From contig CAWHBY010000001.1 in the NCBI GenBank assembly GCA_963827855.1, positions 1,116,001-1,180,000 on the forward strand: a stretch of DNA of 64,000 bases, given 5' to 3'. A program made the translations under genes and the position numbers. Under the pieces are notes generated by a model. That model saw only the letters and a program-made list of their open reading frames with translations, searched no databases and was not told where the DNA came from. This DNA comes from DTPU01 sp963827855. Its GTDB lineage: Bacteria > Planctomycetota > Phycisphaerae > Sedimentisphaerales > Anaerobacaceae. Positions 7,259 through 16,767 of the stretch are shown piece by piece. The stretch's first letter is position 1; each line of letters opens with the position of its first letter.

Positions 7259-9302
7259 AGCGGGGCTGACTGAGGGCCAGGCGGACGAGGCCGAAGGTCC
7301 GGTCCTTGGGTAGCGGCAAGTCCAGGGTCTTCAGCACCTGGCCGCAGTCGAACCGGAGTTCGGCGGTGGCCAGGACCTCCTCCTGGGAACCCGTGGATTC
7401 GGCCTTGCCTATCAGCGAGTACACCACGCTGACGGGTTTCGAGCTGAACGTGCTCAACCGCACGTCGAACGTGCCCGGGTAGTCCTGCAGGGACGAGCGG
7501 CTGGGCTGGCCGGTGAGGGCGACGCCGACGTTGCTGTCCGCCACGGGCATGAAGGCCTTCAGCATCTCGCCGTCCCGGTTCGGATCCCAGGCCGCGTTGT
7601 CTGGATGCAGGCCAGAGGTCTCGGTCAGGAAGTTGTCTTCTATGGTCATCCGGTTCGTGCGATAGGTCCAGGAGTTCCATTCATAGCCCCACACGTCATG
7701 GAACGCGTTGTAGAGGCTGAGGCAACCTGTGGCGGTGAGGTGACCGGTGTAGTCGGTGAAGGAAGGCGATCCATAGTTGTCGCCGCTGCGGATGCCGACC
7801 AGGCAGCCCGTCATGAGGCAGCCAGTGGCGGTGGCCTTCGGGCTGCCGTAGCCCTGCTCCAGCCCCTGGCCGCAGTGAAAGAACACGGTGTCCGTGCTCC
7901 CCGACTGATGCCCTGACGCGGCAGGCGAGAAGCCCTCGTGGAAGCAGTTCTCGATCCAGCAGTGCCGCACTGCGATCTTGCCTGCAGCGGAATCCAGGCC
8001 GTCATCCTTGGCCGAGACGATCACACAGCGGTCCAGGGTGTGCAGGCCGCTGCTGCCCGGCACCAGATACAGACCGTCGTTGTCGCCATCCACGAAGTTG
8101 GTGGTGGCGTCCGGAAACTCCAGGAAACCGCATCGCAGGGCAGAGACGCTGCCGCCGTTCAATTGTCCGCCCGTCGTGGCGCCCTGCACGAGGCAGTCGG
8201 TCAGGGTCATGTCGCCGCTCTTGGTGTTGAAGGCCTGGCCCGCCAGCCGAATGAGGAAACAGTCGGTCAGAGTCGCCTGGGCCCCTTTCTCCACGAGCAG
8301 GCAGGCCTCCTCCCTGCGGTGCACGGTATAGCCCGAGTGGGTGTTGAACCACGTCGGATCCGCGCCGCCGCCCGTGAAGATCGCGCCTGCGGCGGTCATG
8401 CGAGTGCCGGTGGTGGCCTTGAGCTGGATGCCGCCCCAGGGCTGGCTGCCGGACTGCGGCGTGAAGACAACGGGTCGGGCCAGTGTGCCCGAGATGTTCA
8501 GGGTTCCGCCATCCACGATGATCTCTGCTGCCGGGTCGAGCAGGACCACGCTTGCGGCCTCGACGTTCAGGGTCGCTCCAGCAGGGATCGTGACAGAAGC
8601 AGTGACGTGGATGCGGCCGTTGGGTCCCCAGGCCTCCGAGCCAAGGACTCCGCTCTTGGTCGTCCAGGCGGTCTTGGCCTCTACGTGGATCGGCGCCTCT
8701 GCGGTCAGGCCTGCGACCTTTCCGTCATAGGACGGGTTCGCTGCAGACGTGAAGGCAGGCAGGACCACGGAGCCCCAGCCGCGGCGGAGCGTCAGAGGTG
8801 AAGAGGCGAACTGGGACGACTGGACCGTAGCGTTGAGCCACAGCGGCCCTCCTGCGGCGTCTCGCAGCCGGCCGACCACAGGCACGGCAAGGCCCTGTGG
8901 ATACTCTGCGGGCGCCACCAGCGTCAGGGTCGCGCCGGCAAAGGCCGAAGGCGCATCAGCCACGAACGGTGGGGGCGTGAAGGTCGGGAGGCCGTCCTCA
9001 GTGGACATCCGCTGGGAGTTGCGGACGATGAAACGAATCCGCAGCGTCTCGACCGCTCCAGAAGTGGCAGGCTGCCTCATGACGACGAGTTCGTGGTACT
9101 GGACCTGGGCTACCGTGACGGGGATGCCGACGCCGACGGCCTGGCCGTCCAAGCTGGCTGTGGTCTGGGTCCCCGCCTCCGTTGCGATGGTGAAGGTGAC
9201 CTTGTCATCGTAGCGGCTCTGGTCTCCTAGGCCGACCACGGTGATGGCGGCCCGCGCTCCCAGTGCCAGGGTCAGGGTCAATATGACGACCAGATGTCTC
9301 AT
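7110..9302 (-). CDS. Secreted right-handed beta-helix protein, N-terminal part
   Basis: A signal peptide (MRHLVVILTLTLALGARA) is followed by an Ig-like region and, from about residue 210, a right-handed parallel beta-helix with repeated turns (GGTLNISGTLARPVVF; ATLTDCFLIRLAG; DMTLTDCLVQG; HTLDRCVIVSAKDDGLDS; IAVRHCWIENCFHEG). Such folds commonly bind or cleave polysaccharide, but I see no clear catalytic signature. The ATG at 9302 follows GGGGG; another in-frame ATG lies at 9314. The true frame leaves this reading near 7214 and continues in 6614-7258; codons from there to 7110 are out of frame. It lies divergent from the PAP2 gene at 9522. Confidence 0.8.
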   Translation of the reverse strand: MRHLVVILTLTLALGARAAITVVGLGDQSRYDDKVTFTIATEAGTQTTASLDGQAVGVGIPVTVAQVQYHELVVMRQPATSGAVETLRIRFIVRNSQRMSTEDGLPTFTPPPFVADAPSAFAGATLTLVAPAEYPQGLAVPVVGRLRDAAGGPLWLNATVQSSQFASSPLTLRRGWGSVVLPAFTSAANPSYDGKVAGLTAEAPIHVEAKTAWTTKSGVLGSEAWGPNGRIHVTASVTIPAGATLNVEAASVVLLDPAAEIIVDGGTLNISGTLARPVVFTPQSGSQPWGGIQLKATTGTRMTAAGAIFTGGGADPTWFNTHSGYTVHRREEACLLVEKGAQATLTDCFLIRLAGQAFNTKSGDMTLTDCLVQGATTGGQLNGGSVSALRCGFLEFPDATTNFVDGDNDGLYLVPGSSGLHTLDRCVIVSAKDDGLDSAAGKIAVRHCWIENCFHEGFSPAASGHQSGSTDTVFFHCGQGLEQGYGSPKATATGCLMTGCLVGIRSGDNYGSPSFTDYTGHLTATGCLSLYNAFHDVWGYEWNSWTYRTNRMTIEDNFLTETSGLHPDNAAWDPNRDGEMLKAFMPVADSNVGVALTGQPSRSSLQDYPGTFDVRLSTFSSKPVSVVYSLIGKAESTGSQEEVLATAELRFDCGQVLKTLDLPLPKDRTFGLVRLALSQPRCAEITGDPLQYRATPPPAGRSAHRQGRRRLDAPGPAQRTCRQLARPGLH

Positions 9303-9521
9303 CGACACCCCCATCCATACCGCGGGATCCTATGGAGGGAGGCGGGACACACCCGGTCCGCCCGGACCCTCCTTCCGATAATACCAACACGTATTCTACC
9401 TGCCCAGGCCTCAGGATTCAACCGCCATTTGCGCGAAAGCCTCAATCTTAAACGGCCGATGGATGCGATGCGGCTCATCGAAGGATGCAACCGGAGGCTG
9501 CCTCGTTGGTTATGGAGTGAT

Positions 9522-10340
9522 ATGTACCGGAATGGGGTGATTCTCGCAATGTCGTTGGCCATGCTCTTGACGGGATCGGGATGCATGGCTCCAGAAGGAC
9601 AACCCAGATGGGGCGAGGACGCCACGCGGCCCGTCGGCGGCGGTCGGCTGCTTGAGGCTGCCAAGGATGCCCTGTTGGATCCCCAGACGTGGGTCCCTGC
9701 AGCAGGGGCGCTCGCGTTCACCATCGATCACTGGGATCAGCACGTCTCCGACTGGGCCATCGAGCACACCCCGATCTTCGGCTCTGAGGGCGGCGCCTCC
9801 GACGCGAGTGACGCCCTGCTGATGGCCCTCACTGCCGAGACGGTTGTCACGGCCCTGGCCACGCCCAGCGGACATGACTTCAAGCAGTGGGCGGACGACA
9901 AGCTCAAGGGACTGGCCGTGGAGGTGGGCGCGCTGGGGGTCAACTGCATGGGCACAGACGCCCTCAAGTCGTGGATCGGCAGGCCAAGACCGACCGGCGA
10001 GGGCAAGAGCTTTCCTTCGGGCCACGCCTCCGGCGCCTTCGGCACGGCCACGCTCTCCAATCTGAACCTCAACTCGATCGACATGCCCGGCCTCGTCCGC
10101 CAGGCCATACAGATCGGAAACCTGGGCCTGGCCAGCGGCGTCTCCTGGGCCAGGGTGGAGGGCAAGCACCACTATCCGTCGGACGTCCTGGCGGCCGCAG
10201 CCCTGGGCCACTTCATCACGGCCTTCATCCACAACGCCTTCCTGGATCGTCCTGACAAAAGCCCCGTGAAGAATCCCGTGGACGTCACGTTCACGCCCTT
10301 CAGAGGCGGGGTGGCGCTCGGCCTGAGCTTCCAGTTCTGA
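9522..10340 (+). CDS. PAP2-family phosphatase lipoprotein, second copy
   Basis: Paralogue of the gene at 5672 with the same order of motifs: KSWIGRPRP, SFPSGHASG (canonical Gly here) and ARVEGKHHYPSDVLAA. The N-terminus MYRNGVILAMSLAMLLTGSGC is a lipoprotein-like signal. I chose ATG 9522 because GGAG lies five bases upstream; the frame is open back to 9294, but that would bury the signal sequence. The two copies share DPQTWVPAAGAL and HTPxFGSE, so duplication preceded moderate divergence. Predicted location is the membrane with the active site outside the cytoplasm; substrate unknown. Confidence 0.87.
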   Translation: MYRNGVILAMSLAMLLTGSGCMAPEGQPRWGEDATRPVGGGRLLEAAKDALLDPQTWVPAAGALAFTIDHWDQHVSDWAIEHTPIFGSEGGASDASDALLMALTAETVVTALATPSGHDFKQWADDKLKGLAVEVGALGVNCMGTDALKSWIGRPRPTGEGKSFPSGHASGAFGTATLSNLNLNSIDMPGLVRQAIQIGNLGLASGVSWARVEGKHHYPSDVLAAAALGHFITAFIHNAFLDRPDKSPVKNPVDVTFTPFRGGVALGLSFQF

Positions 10341-10403
10341 TCCGTCCTTCTTTTCCCACCAAAGGTTCGGGAATTGTCCCTACCCTCGCGGAGTCGGGTT
10401 ATC

Positions 10404-10433
10404 TTGACTCTACATAGGCTGATTGTGTATAAT
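10404..10433 (+). promoter_or_regulatory. Strong promoter of the giant-protein operon
   Basis: TTGACT and a perfect TATAAT are separated by 18 bases. Transcription would start near 10440. This rules out upstream start codons such as 10423 and supports the TTG start at 10486. Confidence 0.75.
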
Positions 10434-10485
10434 GGCAGTAGCTGTAGGGGGATGTGTCCGCCCCTTTCGAAGGAAGGGTACTGCC

Positions 10486-13400
10486 TTGAAGACGCGTCTG
10501 TGTGGCCGCCTCCCTGTGCGCTGCCGCATCTGGAGCTGGGTGCTTGCTACGATCCTATTGTCATCCGGTCTGACCTACGGTCACGCCGTGGTGATCAATG
10601 AGTTCATGGCCCAGAATACCCGCACCCTCTCTGATGAGGCCCATGACTACGGCGACTGGATTGAGCTGTACAATTCCGGCGCACAGGTAGAGGACGTGGG
10701 CGGTCTCTTCCTGACGGACGACCTGCACAGGCCGGACCAGTGGCAGATCCCCGCCAATCGCCCAGACCTGACGACCCTGGAGCCCAGTGGATTCCTCCTG
10801 ATCTGGGCAGATGGCCAGACGGCTCGTGGCCCGCTCCACGCCAGTTTCAAGCTGCAGGCCTCGGGTGAGGCGATCGGTCTGTTCGCAAGGGATGGGGTGA
10901 CGCGGCTGGATAGTGTCACGTTTGGGGCCCAGAACGCAGACCAGTCCTACGCCAGGATCCCTGATGGAGGATACTCCTGGCAGGTCGCGGCCCAGCCTAC
11001 GCCGGGCAGCTCCAATCAGGGCCGCAGACCTCTGGTGGTGATCAATGAGATCATGTTCCATCCACTCCAGGCCGTCAATAAGCCCGAAGAACTGGCTGCC
11101 GAGTACGTCGAGCTGTACAACGCAGGGTCCGAGGCCGTGGACCTGTCCGGCTGGCGGATGGACCGGAGCCTCTCGCTGACCTTCCCCTCAGGGACCTTGT
11201 TGCCTTCAGGCGGCTATCTGGTGGTCGCGGCAGATCCCGCCATCTTCGCCACGACCCACCCCTCGGCAGGCGTGGTGCTGGGCGGTTGGCAGGGGAAGCT
11301 GGGCAACTCCGGTGACACGATCGAGCTGTTGGACCGCAATGGCGCCCTGATCGATCGCGTGACCTACTTCGATGAAGGCGACTGGGCCGTGCGAGAGCTG
11401 GGTCCGGTCGACCACGGCCATCGCGGGTGGCAGTGGTCTGACCAGACGGACGGCGGCGGCCGGTCGCTGGAGCTCATCAACCCTGCCCTTCCGCGCAACG
11501 TGGGCCAGAACTGGGCTGCCAGCACAGTGGCAGGCGGCACGCCGGGGCTGGCCAATTCCGTGGCTGCCGGCGACGTCGCACCCTTTATTCTGGATGTCCT
11601 GCATCTTCCTATCATCCCCGGGCCTGTCGACTCGGTGACCGTGACGGCCCGCCTGATGGACGAGAAGGCGACCGGTCTCAGTGCGGTCCTTGCCTATCGT
11701 GTAGACGGTCAGACGGCCTTCACGCGCGTGGCTATGGTCGATGACGGCGCCCACGGCGATGAGGCGTCCGGAGACGGGATCTATGGTGGAACCATCCCTG
11801 CAGAGCCCAACAACGCCATCGTGGAGTTCTACGTGGAGGCCAGGGACGCTGGCGGCAAGGTCCGCACGTGGCCTGCACCGAGCCGCGTGGATGGCGCCAG
11901 CCAGCAGGGGACCAACGTCCTCTATCAGGTGGATGGGACCTTTGATCCCGATGCGCCCTGGGTCGCTGGCAGCCAACCCAGATACTATTTGATCATGACC
12001 GAGAAGGAACGGACGGAGTTGGCCCTGATCGGGAGCAAGAGCAACGGGGAAGAGGACAGCGACGCCACGATGAACGGGACGTTCATCAGCCTCGACGGCA
12101 TGGGCATAGACGTGCGGTATGCGGTCGGCATCCGCAACCGCGGCCACGGCACGAGAAGCGGGCCCCCCAACAACTTCCACGTGCATCTTTCGCACGACCG
12201 GACGTGGAAGGGTCTGAGTTCCTTCAACTTCAATTGCCGGTACACCTATGTCCAGATCATCGGCAGCGCAATCCACCGCCTTTCCGGCTTTGCGGCGGCC
12301 GATGCCCTGCCTGTGCAGGCGCGGATCAACGGTGCCAACCTTGCGACGGGGAGCTCCATGTATGGCGTGTACGTGGGGCTGGAGGCCTTCGACGACCAGT
12401 GGGCCAAGAAGCACTTTCCCGAGGACTCGGCGGGAAACCTCTACACCTGCTTCCGCCTGGATTCCGGAGCCGCCGAGGCGGAGCTGAAGTACGAGGGCAA
12501 CAACCCGGACATCTATCGCAATCGTTACTTCAAGGCCAATAACACCTCGCAAGATGACTGGTCTGACCTGATCAACCTCTTCAATATTCTGAACAACGCC
12601 CCTGATGCGACCTACTTCGAAGAGGTCAGCAAGGTCCTCAACGTCTCACAGTGGCTGCACTACATCGCCCTCGATTCCTGCTTCCTGAACTACGAGACCG
12701 GGCTGAACCGGGGCATCGGCGATGACTACTTCATGTACCGCGGCGCAGTGGACACGCGTTTCGTCCTGGTCCCGCATGACCTGGATACGATCCTGGACCA
12801 GGGAAGTGAGCACGGCAGCATCACGCACAGCATCTTCTCGATCGTCACAGGACCGACCAGCAGCGGCGTCGATGGTCTCAAGCGATTCCTCGGCAGGCCG
12901 GAGATCATTCCGCTCTACTACCAGGCCATGCTGGATGTGACCCGTGACGTCTTCAACCCGGATCGCCTCGATCCGCTGTTCGACCAGGTCCTGGGCGGGT
13001 TCTTGACCAAGGCCAGGATCGATGCCATGAAGCAGTTCGTCAGGAACCGGAGGGCTGCGGTGCTGGCCCAGGTCCCCCGGACGATGACTATCACGACGGA
13101 TCTGGTCGTGGTGGATGGATACCCCTGGAACGTGAGTGCCACAATGCGGTCGATCTCCGGAACCGCGGACGCCGTGCGTACGCGGTCCGTGCTGGTCAGC
13201 GGTCAGCCTGCCGTCTGGACGCCTCTGGGCGGCAAGTGGTCGGCCAGCGGCATCCCATTGCGCCCAGGCATCAACCGTATCCTCGTACAGGCCTTCGCCA
13301 GCACTGACGCCGCGGGCGATCCGCTGCAGGAAGGGTTCCTGGACGTCTGGTACGACAACGATCACCCCTCCAAACTCTCAGGCACCCTCTCTGCCAACAA

Positions 13401-16400
13401 GACCCTCGACGCGGCCTCAGGGCCGTGGCACATCACGGGGAACCTGATTGTGCCGCCTGGCGTGACGCTGACGGTAGAGCCTGGAACGACCCTGTTCTTT
13501 GAGCCGGGGGCAGGCCTGACCGTCAACGGCCGGTGTGTCGCCGTGGGGACGGCGTACGAGCGGATCCGCCTGACCTCGCAGCCGGGCGGAGGCAGTTGGG
13601 CCGGGTGCGTGTTCGCGAACACCCAGGAGGACAACCAGCTCTCTTACGTCGACATGGAGTATGGCGACTCCGGCACGTGTGCGGTCCGGTTGGATCGCGC
13701 CAGGGTCACGATGGACCACGTGGGATGGGGCCATCACTCCAAGGGCTACGTGATCGCCGACGACGCCAGTCTCACCCTGAGCCACTCGACGCTGCCCGAT
13801 CTGGCGAATGCGGACCTGGTCCAGGTCTCCGGACTTGGCTCGTCCGGCCTCGCCCTGTTCGAGGCCAATCGGTTCGGCACGACCACGGGCAGCCACGCAA
13901 TCGTCAGCGCGTCGGGCGGCAAGCGGCCGGGGCCCATCGCGCGGTTCATCGACAATACCTTCACCGCAGGTACCGAGGAGTGCATCCGTCTGGCGGGCGC
14001 GGATGCGCATCTGGAAGGCAACGTGTTCATGCACGTGCGCAGGGATGCTGGCCGCGAGAAGGGGGCCTCGGCGGTTGTAGCAGGTGCCCAGAGCGGTCGG
14101 GTCTCAGACGTGACTGTGGTTCGGAATCTTTTCTATGACGTGGACCGTGCCCTGAATTGTAGGGACGGCGGATTCGTCACTGCAGTCAACAACACGATCG
14201 TCCAGGCCGCGGTCTCCTGCGTCTGCCTGTACGAGGCTGGGGCAGGGGGGCAGGGCGCAGGGTTCTACGGCGACGGCAATATCTTCCATGACGTCACCCA
14301 GGTCTTCGAGAATCCTGACTGGACCGGCCATCCTGCATCCGTCACGCTCAACCGCTCGATGTTGCCGCCGGCAGAGGCCAATGACGTGGTCTGGGCCGGC
14401 ACTGGGAATCTGTTTGGCGATCCTCAACTGGTCAATACCTCGCAGGTGACAGATCCGCGGATCGACTTCGCCTTGCGGCCCCCGTCAGCCGCGATCGGCA
14501 CAGGACCCAACGGCCGGGACATGGGCGGCCTTGTGCCTGCCGGCGCATCTGTGTCAGGCGAGCCTGCACCGATTACCTGGAGGTCCAGTGCGACCCTGGC
14601 CGTGGGCGGCCCCGATATCCGGGCGTACAAGTACCGCCTCAATAGCGGCACCTGGAGCCAGGAGATCCTCAGACCCGAGCCGGTCCTGCCCGGTTCGCCC
14701 GCTCCAGCCCTCGCGCCCATCGCACTGTCGGGCCTCGGCCGGGGGACCTACGCGGTCTCTGTCCTGGCCAAGGACTCCGCGGGCGTGTGGCAGAGCGAGA
14801 CTGCCGCTACGGTCTCCCTGCCCTGGACCGTGGATCCCAGTTACTCCTGTCTCAGGATCAACGAGGTCCTGGCCCTCAACCGTTCCTCGCTCGACCATGA
14901 AGGCACGCGGCCGGACTGGATCGAGATCAGCTACGACGGCCCGGCCCGGCTGGACCTGTCAGGCATGAAGATCACCGATGACCCCAACGGCCCGAACGGC
15001 TTTGTCTTTCCAGCAGGGACCACGATTTCGGCCGGCCAGTTCCTGGTACTGTTTGCCGACAGCGCATCGGCGACCTCGGGGCTCCATATGGGTTTCGCAC
15101 TGAACCACGAGGGTGACAGCCTCCATCTGTTCGACCGCAGCGGAAGGCTCCTGGATTCAGTCCAGTTCGGGCTACAGTTGGCAGACCTGTCCATTGCCAG
15201 GATGGGCGGCGCGGCCACCTGGGCGCTGGCAGAGCCCACGCCGGGTGCAGAGAACAGGGCCGCGCAGCCCGGCAATCCCGCCGGCCTGCGGATCAACGAG
15301 TGGCTCTGCCACGGCGAGGTCCTTTTCGCAGATGACTTCATTGAGCTCTATAACCCGGACCCCCACCCCGTCAGCCTGGCTGGAATGACCCTGGCGGACC
15401 ATCCCGTCACTGAGACGCCGACTGCCTCCATCCCGAGCTTGACGTTCATCGCAGGCAGTGGCTATGCCACATTTGTGGCAGATGGCCAGCGGGACTCGGG
15501 CCACGTCAACTTCCGGCTGTCTGCCGATTGCGGGACGATCGGCCTCTACGATGAGCGACTGGACGCCATCGACAAGGTCTTCTATGGACCGCAGACCACG
15601 GACGTCTCGCAGGGCCGCGTGCCGGATGGCTCGAACGCCATCGATTTCCTGGTATTGCCTACGCCTGGCGTGATCAATCCCCCACCCGCCAAGATCGTGA
15701 CGGCGACGTCGGTCCTGGTGCCGGAGAACGCCGACAAACGTGTCCTGGTCCCGACTGTCGCGATCAGCGATGATTGGCGGGGCGGCAAGGCCTTCGACGA
15801 CTCGAAGTGGACGTTGTGCAGTGGCGGCCCGGGCGGAGTGGGGTTCGATACGGCGACCGACTACCTGGCGGCCATCACCCTGGACGTGAAGTCCCTGATG
15901 TCCGGAACCGGAAAGAACAGCACCTGTTATATACGGAGTCTGTTCCGAGTGGATGCGGAGACCCTTGCCGGCCTGACGCGTCTGACCCTGAACCTACGAT
16001 GCGACGATGGATTTGTGGCCTACCTCAATGGCGAGGAGGTCGGCCGCAAGGGCTTCGCAGGGACCCCTGCCTGGAACTCCCGGGCAGCCAGCTCCGTGGA
16101 AGCCAAGATCACGGGCTGGGATGCCTCGATCGACCTCTCTGCGTTCAGGGATCGGCTGAATGTTGGCGCCAACATCCTGGCCATCCATGCGATGAACAGC
16201 TCATCGAGCAGCTCGGACTTCCTGATCAGTGCAGACCTGGAGGCCGAGGTGACCAAGGTGGAGACCCCGTTCCTCTTCCAGGAAGGTCTTGATCTGCTCA
16301 ACGGTCTTCGCGTGATGGAGCTGATGTACGCGGCGGCAGAGGGCAGCGATCTGGACTTCATCGAGCTTCAGAATGTCGGCAGCCTGGACCTGGACCTGGC

Positions 16401-16755
16401 GGGCGCACGGTTCACCCAAGGGATCGACTTCGTGTTTCCGCAGATGACGCTGGGTCCGGGGGAGTTTGTGGTGGTCGCGGGGAACCAGTCTGCATTCGTG
16501 GCTAAGTACGGCACGACCGTGCCGATCGCCGGTCAGTACTCAGGCAAGCTGAATGATGAGGGCGAGCAGATCATCCTGACCCTGCCCAGTCCCTTGGAGG
16601 CAGCCATCCTGCGTTTTACCTATGGCGGGACGTGGTACCCATCCGCCCACGGAGGCGGCAGTTCCCTGAACGTGAGCGATCCACTCGCCGCACCGGCCAG
16701 TTGGAGCTACTCGTGGAATTGGCAAGCAGCGGCGTCCAGCCCTGGGAGCCGGTGA
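10486..16755 (+). CDS. Giant secreted CotH / beta-helix / lamin-tail protein
   Basis: About 2,089 residues. The TTG start follows GGAAGGG and matches the start arrangement at 1825. Order of modules: signal peptide; two lamin-tail domains (VVINEFMAQNTRTL; VVINEIMFHPLQ); an Ig-like region; a CotH-kinase domain (from YYLIMTEKERTELALIG, through DDYFMYRGAVDTRFVLVPHDLDTILDQG to RRAAVLAQV); a beta-helix (LIVPPGVTLTVEPGTTLFFEPG onward); two more lamin-tail domains (LRINEVLALNRSS; LRINEWLCHGE); a jelly-roll domain (SDDWRGGKAFDDSKWTLC..DDGFVAYLNGEEVG); and a final lamin-tail domain. The PHDLD motif fits the CotH active site. It is first in a three-gene operon, 12 bases upstream of the next start. Probably a cell-surface or secreted protein; substrate unknown. 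Confidence 0.9.
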   Translation: MKTRLCGRLPVRCRIWSWVLATILLSSGLTYGHAVVINEFMAQNTRTLSDEAHDYGDWIELYNSGAQVEDVGGLFLTDDLHRPDQWQIPANRPDLTTLEPSGFLLIWADGQTARGPLHASFKLQASGEAIGLFARDGVTRLDSVTFGAQNADQSYARIPDGGYSWQVAAQPTPGSSNQGRRPLVVINEIMFHPLQAVNKPEELAAEYVELYNAGSEAVDLSGWRMDRSLSLTFPSGTLLPSGGYLVVAADPAIFATTHPSAGVVLGGWQGKLGNSGDTIELLDRNGALIDRVTYFDEGDWAVRELGPVDHGHRGWQWSDQTDGGGRSLELINPALPRNVGQNWAASTVAGGTPGLANSVAAGDVAPFILDVLHLPIIPGPVDSVTVTARLMDEKATGLSAVLAYRVDGQTAFTRVAMVDDGAHGDEASGDGIYGGTIPAEPNNAIVEFYVEARDAGGKVRTWPAPSRVDGASQQGTNVLYQVDGTFDPDAPWVAGSQPRYYLIMTEKERTELALIGSKSNGEEDSDATMNGTFISLDGMGIDVRYAVGIRNRGHGTRSGPPNNFHVHLSHDRTWKGLSSFNFNCRYTYVQIIGSAIHRLSGFAAADALPVQARINGANLATGSSMYGVYVGLEAFDDQWAKKHFPEDSAGNLYTCFRLDSGAAEAELKYEGNNPDIYRNRYFKANNTSQDDWSDLINLFNILNNAPDATYFEEVSKVLNVSQWLHYIALDSCFLNYETGLNRGIGDDYFMYRGAVDTRFVLVPHDLDTILDQGSEHGSITHSIFSIVTGPTSSGVDGLKRFLGRPEIIPLYYQAMLDVTRDVFNPDRLDPLFDQVLGGFLTKARIDAMKQFVRNRRAAVLAQVPRTMTITTDLVVVDGYPWNVSATMRSISGTADAVRTRSVLVSGQPAVWTPLGGKWSASGIPLRPGINRILVQAFASTDAAGDPLQEGFLDVWYDNDHPSKLSGTLSANKTLDAASGPWHITGNLIVPPGVTLTVEPGTTLFFEPGAGLTVNGRCVAVGTAYERIRLTSQPGGGSWAGCVFANTQEDNQLSYVDMEYGDSGTCAVRLDRARVTMDHVGWGHHSKGYVIADDASLTLSHSTLPDLANADLVQVSGLGSSGLALFEANRFGTTTGSHAIVSASGGKRPGPIARFIDNTFTAGTEECIRLAGADAHLEGNVFMHVRRDAGREKGASAVVAGAQSGRVSDVTVVRNLFYDVDRALNCRDGGFVTAVNNTIVQAAVSCVCLYEAGAGGQGAGFYGDGNIFHDVTQVFENPDWTGHPASVTLNRSMLPPAEANDVVWAGTGNLFGDPQLVNTSQVTDPRIDFALRPPSAAIGTGPNGRDMGGLVPAGASVSGEPAPITWRSSATLAVGGPDIRAYKYRLNSGTWSQEILRPEPVLPGSPAPALAPIALSGLGRGTYAVSVLAKDSAGVWQSETAATVSLPWTVDPSYSCLRINEVLALNRSSLDHEGTRPDWIEISYDGPARLDLSGMKITDDPNGPNGFVFPAGTTISAGQFLVLFADSASATSGLHMGFALNHEGDSLHLFDRSGRLLDSVQFGLQLADLSIARMGGAATWALAEPTPGAENRAAQPGNPAGLRINEWLCHGEVLFADDFIELYNPDPHPVSLAGMTLADHPVTETPTASIPSLTFIAGSGYATFVADGQRDSGHVNFRLSADCGTIGLYDERLDAIDKVFYGPQTTDVSQGRVPDGSNAIDFLVLPTPGVINPPPAKIVTATSVLVPENADKRVLVPTVAISDDWRGGKAFDDSKWTLCSGGPGGVGFDTATDYLAAITLDVKSLMSGTGKNSTCYIRSLFRVDAETLAGLTRLTLNLRCDDGFVAYLNGEEVGRKGFAGTPAWNSRAASSVEAKITGWDASIDLSAFRDRLNVGANILAIHAMNSSSSSSDFLISADLEAEVTKVETPFLFQEGLDLLNGLRVMELMYAAAEGSDLDFIELQNVGSLDLDLAGARFTQGIDFVFPQMTLGPGEFVVVAGNQSAFVAKYGTTVPIAGQYSGKLNDEGEQIILTLPSPLEAAILRFTYGGTWYPSAHGGGSSLNVSDPLAAPASWSYSWNWQAAASSPGSR

Positions 16756-16767
16756 GGAGGATCATTG

